A stretch of 14,214 nucleotides of DNA from Polyrhizophydium stewartii (taxonomy: Eukaryota > Chytridiomycota > Chytridiomycetes > Rhizophydiales). A program made the translations under genes and the position numbers. The notes beneath the pieces were generated by a model. That model was not told where the DNA came from, ran no database searches, and worked only from the letters and a program-made list of their open reading frames with translations. This document shows, one piece after another, positions 7,822 to 14,214 of this stretch. The stretch spans positions 1 through 14,214 of the forward strand of contig JADGIZ010000403.1 in NCBI GenBank assembly GCA_027604665.1. The letters are read 5' to 3'. The stretch's first letter is position 1. Each line of letters begins with the position of its first letter.

Positions 7822-9397
7822 CTACATGGCACTGGCGCCAGTGATAATGTCGATCTGCGCGGCGCAGGCAGCGGGTTGCACACGGCGAGGGTGAGCCGGC
7901 AGGATCGCGCACACTGCATCGGAGCCGGCCAGAGCGTCCCACGCACCAGCTCGTTCGTGATGGTGGCCTGGCGAGAGCGGTTGTACGTGAGCGTGAGCTT
8001 CTGGATCATCTCGCCGGCGTTCTTGGTGGCGTTCTCCATGGCCGTGCGCTTGGCCGACATCTCCGAGGCATAGCCCTCGGCAATCGCCCAGTAGAGCGTG
8101 TTGGCGATGGTGAACTCCTCAAAGTTCTTGAGGAGGTCGTCGTCGTACTCGTAGGCGGCCAGCTTGGCTGCAGGCGTGGCGAGCAGGAGAGCGGATCGAG
8201 TCAGGAGGGGCACGCACGGCGCACGCAGGTGCGGCGAGCACGCCACGCACGGGCAGAGGCGAGGCTCTTGACGCTCGGGATCGAGAGGCTCTCGGTCTCA
8301 AAGGCAATGACCGACTTGAAGCGGTTGTAGATAATCGAGGCCGACTCGTACTCGGGCTTGGCCGACAGGATGGCGTCGCCAATCAGGGCAGCCTCGAACC
8401 AGGTGGGCGCGTTCTTGGTGACACCGTCAAAGGACAGGAAGATGTTGTCGCGGTACTCGCGCTGGACCTGCGACTTGGCCTTCTGGCCGAGGATGGCCGA
8501 CGAGGCCGACGGGTTGGCGGCCAGGAAGCGCTTGGTGGCCTTGGAGACGGACGAGTGGATACCGCCGCAGAGACCGCGGTCCGACGAGACGGTCACGACC
8601 ACGACGTTGTCTTTCTTAGGCTCGACCTCGACGTACTTGAGGATCGCTGTTGCGGCGCGTCAGCGGACGGGATCCGTCGCGGGGCGAGTGCCAGGCACCG
8701 GCGGGCACCGGCAGGCACCAGTAAGCACGGGCAGGCGTGCACGCACCGGTGGCCGCCTCGCCAAAGACGCGGGCCTGCTCCATGGTCCTCTGGGCACGGG
8801 TGACCTTGGTCGAGGCAATCATCTTCATGGACTTGGTGATCTTGGCGATGTTGGAAATCGACTTGAGGCGGACCGAAACTGCATTGGCGCGGAGAGCGCA
8901 GTGTCAACTGCCGTCGGCCGGCGCGGGGGGGGGGTTGGGTGTGCGCCGTTGCCGGAAGCACACAGGCGGGCTTGAAAGGCGGCACCCGGAAGCGCGGCGG
9001 AAGCGAGAGCCGAGGGCGCCTTCCGCTGCGACCAGCGAAGCGCGGCGGCACGGCAGGGCCTGACATGCGGCATGTGGCTTTCAGGCGGGCAGCCGCGGCG
9101 CGGGTCGGCCCGCCGGCGGGCTGGTGCGAGTGCCGTGCGCAATCGGTTTTTCTGCGGCAGCGTCGGTACGCCGAAAGACGATGGCGATCGCGCCTTGGTC
9201 GTGCCGCGTACCGCGTGTGCGCTCCGGGGCGGGCCTGGTGTGGTGCGGCGGGCGGAGGCGGAGTCGCGGGGCAGCATGCGCTCCGGGGCGGGCTACTTAC
9301 TCTCCTTGAGCGTGGCCATGTTGCGGGCCTGCTGCGCGGGGGCAGCGGCGGCCGGGAGGGCAGCGGTCGCGGCGACGGCGGCAGCGCGAGCGAACAT
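7822..9397 (-). CDS. ATP3: ATP synthase F1 gamma subunit, mitochondrial
   Basis: The gamma subunit is the central rotor stalk inside the F1 alpha3-beta3 ring. Exons in transcription order: 9397-9301, 8878-8747, 8646-8251, 8167-7947, 7854-7822, giving 292 residues. The N-terminus MFARAAAVAATAALPAAAAP is an Ala-rich mitochondrial presequence, probably removed before MATLKEISVRLKSISNI. Family motifs: ITKSMKMIASTKVTRAQR in the N-terminal helix, SSDRGLCGGIHSSV in the core, AYEYDDDLLKNFEEF, SEMSAKRTAMENATKNA in the C-terminal helix, and the terminal NELIDIITGASAM. The last exon encodes only ten residues plus the TAG. Donors are GTAAGT then three GTGCGT; branch motifs are TTGAC, GCTGAC, CCTGAC and a weaker CTCAC. 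Intron 1 is 422 nt, far longer than its neighbours. The gene is tandem with the RasGEF gene, 193 nt downstream of its stop. Confidence 0.95.
8691..8740. repeat. five degenerate decamers in ATP3 intron 2
   Basis: Consecutive 10-mers CCAGGCACCG, GCGGGCACCG, GCAGGCACCA, GTAAGCACGG and GCAGGCGTGC form an imperfect tandem array. They fill half of the 100-nt intron (8647-8746) and stop next to the donor. Confidence 0.7.
8879..9300 (-). other. ATP3 intron 1 (422 nt) with internal 17-bp duplication
   Basis: Donor GTAAGT and acceptor ATGCAG join E-A to TT-TCG in phase 1, giving LKEISVRLKS. The plus-strand 17-mer TGCGCTCCGGGGCGGGC occurs at 9218-9234 and again at 9277-9293; the second copy lies one base from the donor. 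A perfect 14-bp palindrome sits at 9108-9121. I found no C/D-box snoRNA motif pair. Confidence 0.8.
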
Positions 9398-9590
9398 TGG
9401 TGCGTCAAAAGAAAAAAGCGGCGGGTGCATTTTTACGCAAAAGATCGCGTTCGGGCGGCGCCATGCGGCCATGGCATGGAGCGGGCGACAGACAGCGCAA
9501 CCAGGGCGACCGCACATCTCGTAAAGATGCAGGAGCGCCTCCTTTGGCTGCCCCCCCTTCAACACACGATCGAGGCAACGAGCGAGTGTA
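9398..9590 (-). promoter_or_regulatory. RasGEF 3' flank and ATP3 promoter
   Basis: This 193-nt stretch separates two genes on the minus strand. An AATAAT hexamer overlaps the RasGEF stop (9590-9595, minus strand) and could be a poly(A) element. The part nearest ATP3 has A/T-rich bases on an otherwise GC-rich background, compatible with a core promoter. No specific factor site is evident. Confidence 0.4.
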
Positions 9591-12500
9591 TTATTCAAGT
9601 GTGGAAACAGCAGGGGGTGCGGGCGAGACGGGGCTGGAGGCGAGGCTGTCGAGGACGCTCGCGGTCGCGCTCACGGGCGTGGCGAGCGAGGTCGTCGACG
9701 CGGACGCCGAGGCCGAGAGGAGGCTCACGGACGCGGCATCGTCGTTCTCGGTCAGGATGATGACGGGTTGGGACAGACGCCTCCGTGGCCGCAGGCTGGG
9801 ATCGCCGTACTCGACCGACACGACCGATGCCTGGGCGTCCATGACGACGGGCGTGACGGGCACCTCTGTCAATGTGGTGTCCGCGACCGAGTGCCCCGTG
9901 ACGGGGTCAATCTCGGTGTCCGCCTCGATCTCGGCGGCAATGTCGGCCGTGAGGGCCTCGAACGAGTCGAGCGACGAGACGGTCGAACGGTTGAACTCGT
10001 CGTACGTCAGCGACTGTGCGATGCTGCCGCCGGGGCTGATTGCGGGCGTCGGCATGAGCACGGGCATGGCCACGGGCGTGAGCGACGGCGACATAGCGGC
10101 GGCCGACTTGACCGACGGCGAGCGCGTCGACGGCGAGCGCGTCAGGCCAGCTGCGCGCGGGGGCTGCGCGTGCTGCAGCGTGCCAGACGCCGCCGCCGCG
10201 GACGAGCCGCCGGCCGCCGCTGCGGTCGTGGGCGTTCGCCGGCCCGAGAGCGCCGCCGTCAGCATCTTGAACGACGGCGAGCGCACCACGTTCGAGGGCG
10301 ATGCAGGGGCCTGGTGGTGCACCGCGGCGACCGTCGACGAGGAGCTCGAGTGCGCCGACGACGCGACCGAGACGCTCGACGTGGCCGACGAGATCGAGCG
10401 CATTGTGCCGCTGGACGCGTGCACCGAGGCTGTCTGCTGCGTGGGCGTGGTCGAACCCGCCGCGGCGTGGCCAATCATGGGCGACTTGGGCGGGCCGAGC
10501 GACTGCGGGCTGCCGACCGAGCTGCTGCTGCTGCTTCCGGACGAGATGAACTTGAGATTCGCCAAAGACATGGGTCGGCGCATCAGCCGCAGGCGGTTCG
10601 GGATGTTGCTGGGCGCCTGGCTGCTTGCGGTCGACGAGCCTGACATGATCGACACAGCACCCATTGCCGTGATGGACGTGTCTGCGCCTTGCGCGGGCGG
10701 GTGGCCGGCATGGTGGTGGTGGTGCGAGTCGCCCGACGAGTGCGATTCCCGGCTCCGTCGCATCATGGCCGACGAGCTGATGAGCTCGAACAGCGGGTTG
10801 ACGCGCGGCTCGGCGTGGCCGTCGTTGGACAAGGTGACCGTGGACGACGACGACGACGCGGCCGACGACATGTCTTCGGTCGGCTCGAGGGCGCGGGCCA
10901 CGACAATCAGCTGCTCTTGCGACAGGAACGGAAGCACGTGGACGCCGGTGCGAGTCAGGGACGACGCCAGCGACTGCGGGCGGTTGCGGTCCTGGTGCTG
11001 GATGTGGCTGGCGCGGCGGCCGAGGCGGTCCGCGCCGCTTGCCTGGCTGGCGTCGTCGTCCGAAAAGAGGACCTGGTCCTCGTCGCCTTGCGTGCTGCCT
11101 TCGGTGCCAAAGGTCTCCTCGACAAGCTCGGGCTGGTTCGATGCCCACGACTGGAAGCCCACGACGACGCCAATGCGGCGCGCCAGCTCCACGTCCGACT
11201 CAAAGTTGATCAGGCCGTTGGCAAGGTACTTTGTGTGGATCTCCTTCATGCCGGCGAGGTCCTTGAGGATGAGCACCAGGAAGGGGATCACGGGCGGCCG
11301 CGTGTTTTCCTCGGTCGTGCGGTAAGCGCGATAGTTATTCTGGAAGTCGAAGCGCGTCTCGAGATGGTTGTAGACGGCGCGGACTTTGTTTGACAGGCCG
11401 CTGAACGTTTTCTTGAGGCGCAAGACAGGACTTGTGTTGAGGCCAGAGTAGATTGCCTGGTGTGCACGAGGGGGGGGGGCGGGCGGTTGGCCAAGTTGCC
11501 ACGAGTCAGCGCGAATCTGCTTTGGTAGCGAGAGCAAGCGGCATGAGCCTCTTACCATGGCGGTGTTGAAGTTTCCGAGCTCGCAGCAGCGCTGTGCAAC
11601 CTCGATCAGCTTGGAGAGCGCCTTGGTACGAAGGTTGAGGTTCTCATATGAACAAATAACGGTGGCGGTCCAGTAGCTGATCTGGTTGAAGCGCTGGATG
11701 AAAGCGTTCAAGTTCGCTGTGCGGGTTTCACGGGTGTATGAGGTGTTTTCAAAGCTCGAGTCCGAGGCAACAAAGTGCACAAACTCGGAGGGTTTGATGG
11801 CCTTGAACATGGCCCAGTCGCGCGCCGTGAGGCTGCGCGAGATGCGGGACGAGGGCTGGGCCAGGATGTCAAAGTCGTTCTTGAGAACCTCTCGGAGCTC
11901 CGAGAGGTCGGTGCTCTCGCACAGGGACATGCGGTCGAGCGTCAAGGTCGTCGCGGCCTCGGCCTCGTTCGCGGCGCGGGCCGCTTCGACGGCCTCGAGC
12001 AGGCTGGCGGCGTACGCCAAGCCGCTGGCGCGCTGGACGGCGGCAACAAAGAGCTCGAGGTCGCCGGCCGTGACACCGTGGTCGCCAAAGTCGTACGGGT
12101 GCATGCCGAGCCACTTCTTGACAAAGGAGCAAATGCGGTGCATGAGCACGATCGGGAGCTGCGTCGACGAGCCAACGAGCATAACCATGTCCGAGGGGCT
12201 GTTGGCCAGCTTGGTGTATGACTGCGACAGGCGGGCGAATACGTCCGCGGGGGTCGCAAAGAGCCGGAAGGTCAGGAGAAAGGCGTCCGCAAAGGTGGAG
12301 AGCGGTTCCTTGTAGAGGCAGTCCACGAGGGCCTCGAGCGTGCCGGCGAGGATGCGGGTCTCGCCGTCGATGCTCGTCTTGACGAGCACCTCGCGGTCGT
12401 TTGCGTCAAAGACGCGGATGGGCACGGCGGCCGATACGCCGGCGCCGCCCGAGCGGCTGGCCGACGCCGTGACCGAGGAGACCACCGAGCTCGGCGGCTG

Positions 12501-13476
12501 AGCGGGGGTGCCGCCAGCGTCGAAGCGCACCTGCTTGCCTGAGCTGTCCGCAACGGCGTTGCCCGAGTACAAGCGCGACTGCTCGCGAGGCGGCAGCTCA
12601 ATGACGGGGCGGGCACGCGGCGTCGCTTCGTCGAGCACCGAGGGCGAGTCGCGAGCGGAGCCGGGTACGGCAACGGGATGGGCATGGGGCTTCGCGGCGG
12701 CGGCGTCGTCGAAGAAGTGGCGCTGATAAGGCGAGTCCATGATGGTCGACACGGGCCGGTGGTTCTGGACCACGGGCTGGGCGTTGGGGCGCAGCTGGCC
12801 CTGCGAGCGGACGCTCGCCATGGGCAGCGCGGCGTGCGGCAGCAGCGGCGACACGGACGACTCGGGCCCCGACATGTACGCCAGCGAGTCGGACGCGGCG
12901 GGGGTGTCGTGCGGGTCGTAGCCGCCGCCGTCGCTGAAGCCGTGGTGGTCCGGGTGAACAAACGCGCCAAGGATTCCCGCGGGCTGCGCACCGAGCACGG
13001 GCTCAGCCAGGTTCGAGGTCGAAATCGAGGCGAAGCGGCCGTATGGGCTCGTTGGGATGGCCGCCGTGGCGACGCCGGGGCTGCTCGAGATGCTCGGGGC
13101 CACGCCGGCGCCAGCGCCGTCTGTGGCCGGAGAGTCGATGATGGCGAGCGACGACGCCGACGCGGAGCGGAGGTTGTTGCTCTTGCTGCGCCGCACGAAC
13201 CAGCGGCGCGGCTTGTGCTGCGGGGTGTCGGACCCGCCTGCGCTGGGGGCATGCATCTGCTGGGTCACGGAGGCGGACCCGGGGAGGCCAAAGAACGAGC
13301 CGTGCTTGGTGATGTTGTCCGAGAAGCGGCGGTCGCCCGAGTCTGCGAGCGACGACGCCGAGGCCTTGGAGGAGAGGTGCATGGCGTACTTGAGGGTCGA
13401 GTTGGAGCGGCTGGATCGGCGCGAGGCAGCCGAGGACGGGCTGACGGGGGAGGGCGACTGCTGCGTCATGTGCGGC

Positions 13477-13524
<48 letters not shown>

Positions 13525-14177
13525 GGCTGCGAGTGCTGCGGCTGCGAGTGCGGGAGGAACTGCGGCGAGAGCGGCGACGAGGATTGCGGCAGTTGAGAAA
13601 AGTGCTGAGCCTGCGGGAGGTGCGGATGCAGGATCGGCGGAGGCTGCTGGTACGGGAGTTGCTGCTGCTGGTACTGGGCGTCGGCGGGCTGGCGGGCCAG
13701 GTGCGGGTCGGCGGAGCGCTGCTTGAGGCGGATGATAATAGAGATGACGTTGCCCAGCGTCTGGAAGATCTCGTATGCCTGCGCGGGCGAAGGAGCAGCC
13801 GGGTCAGTATCGCTGGCGGCCGACGTCATCGTCGTCGTCGAGGGCGACGGCGACGGCGGCGGGGGCAAGGGCGGCGGCAGGGGCGGTGTGCGCACCTGGT
13901 TGGAGACGAAGCGATAGTCAGACTGGAAGCCCTCCGAGTCCAGGAACGTGAACGAGAAGGACGAGCGCTCCGGGTTGAACGAGTACTTGAGGATGTGGTG
14001 GATGCCAAAGGAGCACAGGCAGCGTTTCTGCGCAGGGAGTAAGAGCGGAGAAGCGGAGGGGCGTGGCCAAAGTGTGCGCGGGCAGGGTTGCAGGCGGAGT
14101 GACGGGACGGCGGCGGGCGGCATGGTTGCGAGGGGCGGAGAAGGCGAATGTTTGGGCCCAGACGACGCAAAGCACAA
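9591..14177 (-). CDS. Ras guanine-nucleotide exchange factor (Cdc25-like), 5' end uncertain or truncated
   Basis: The protein should exchange GDP for GTP on a Ras-family GTPase at a membrane. Two introns, 13779-13895 and 11457-11555, have lengths divisible by three and no stop, so the frame looks continuous for 1528 codons; spliced it is 72 residues shorter. Domain order by unspliced residue: about 50-150, a compact segment resembling a FERM F3/PTB-like fold (FGIHHILKYSFNPERSSFSF, then a helix EIFQTLGNVISIIIRLKQ); a Ser/Pro-rich region with a Gln run; about 585-770, RasGEF N-terminal domain (REVLVKTSIDGETRILAGTL, SSTQLPIVLMHRICSFVKKW); about 775-1025, catalytic domain (NAFIQRFNQISYWTATVIC, PPVIPFLVLILKDLAGMKEI, YLANGLINF); then a long Ser-rich tail with a His run. 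The stop TAA is at 9591-9593. The start may be ATG 14177, ATG 14123, or an exon beyond the edge, because a good acceptor (CTGCGCAG) precedes KRCLCSFG near 14036. No SH3 domain is seen in the window. Confidence 0.9.
11457..11555 (-). other. stop-free 99-nt intron inside the RasGEF catalytic domain
   Basis: The donor is GTAAGA, the branch motif GCTGAC and the acceptor ACCAG. Removal joins NFNTAM to AIYSGLNTSPV, the uninterrupted RasGEF core. Retention would add 33 residues (starting VRGSCRLL) without a stop or frameshift. The splice signals and family fit both support an intron. Confidence 0.88.
13479..13523. repeat. (CTG)15, read as a Gln run in the RasGEF
   Basis: Fifteen uninterrupted CTG triplets on the plus strand are CAG codons on the coding minus strand and give a 15-residue polyglutamine run. 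It lies in the Ser/Pro/Gln-rich linker between the N-terminal domain and the RasGEF domains. Confidence 0.95.
13779..13895 (-). other. stop-free 117-nt intron in the RasGEF N-terminal domain
   Basis: The donor GTGCGC follows CAG, the branch motif is ATACTGACCC and the acceptor CGCGCAG. Removal joins DYRFVSNQ to AYEIFQTLGNV and closes a compact domain. Retention would insert 39 Pro/Ser/Thr-rich residues without a stop. Confidence 0.85.
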
Positions 14178-14214
14178 TGCGGCCAGAGGGGGGCGTGCAC
14201 GGCGATGAGGGGGG

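Noticed and set aside
8879..9300. snoRNA or other ncRNA hosted in ATP3 intron 1
   Set aside because: The length prompted a search, but no TGATGA/CTGA box pair on the host strand was found and no stable host structure was evident.
9397..11325. 642-codon open frame on the plus strand
   Set aside because: It lies antisense to the RasGEF coding sequence and ATP3 exon 1 and shows no recognisable motif; it is a by-product of GC-rich codon use on the minus strand.
12678..14042. 454-codon plus-strand frame rich in Arg, Gly and Leu
   Set aside because: It is antisense to the RasGEF N-terminal half. Its Leu run is the complement of the Gln codons, and the minus strand has clear domain and splice evidence.
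1..14214. tRNA, rRNA, CRISPR or transposable elements
   Set aside because: No tRNA A/B-box pair, no regularly spaced repeats with unique spacers, and no transposase or terminal-repeat signature were recognised on either strand by eye.

Overview
The window looks like a gene-dense, GC-rich nuclear segment of a fungus. It carries six protein genes, five of them recognisable, each cut by short introns (about 60-100 nt, a few of 120-420 nt). Introns usually have a CTGAC-like branch point and end in CAG, and most donors read GTGCGN. Together with an ATP synthase gamma subunit carrying a mitochondrial presequence, a Pos5-length mitochondrial NAD kinase and a RasGEF, this fits a GC-rich fungus; the splice signals lean towards a basidiomycete, but I cannot fix the phylum. 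There is no operon, mobile element, CRISPR array, rRNA or tRNA.

Layout from left to right. 1-414: gene-poor, C-rich lead-in that opens with an 18-bp inverted repeat. 415-2236 (+): Msp1/ATAD1 AAA-ATPase, seven visible exons, true 5' end not settled. 2237-2770: convergent intergenic spacer. 2771-about 4254 (-): unrecognised Ala/Ser-rich protein whose start needs an intron or contains a frame break. 4255-4461: probable divergent promoter. 4462-5811 (+): PEX19, five exons, C-terminal CaaX box. 5908-7684 (+): mitochondrial NAD(H) kinase (POS5-like), nine exons including an 8-nt microexon. 7685-7821: convergent 3' spacer. 7822-9397 (-): ATP3, five exons. 9591-14177 or beyond (-): large Ras guanine-nucleotide exchange factor running to or past the right edge.

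How the genes relate. Four of the six act on mitochondria or peroxisomes: Msp1 extracts mislocalised tail-anchored proteins from the mitochondrial outer membrane and peroxisomes, Pex19 delivers peroxisomal membrane proteins, the NAD kinase makes matrix NADP(H), and Atp3 is the rotor stalk of the F1 ATPase. This is thematic proximity, not evidence of co-regulation. The RasGEF is a separate signalling gene.

I do not see a novel multi-gene system. The most interesting material is in splicing: the 8-nt NAD kinase exon, two probable GC-AG introns with identical AAG/GCAAGC donors, stop-free introns of length 3n in the RasGEF that make a continuous 1528-codon frame look like one exon, and a strong GTGCGN donor preference. 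Exon joins were deduced by hand from reading-frame phase, splice signals and remembered family motifs; none is backed by transcript data.
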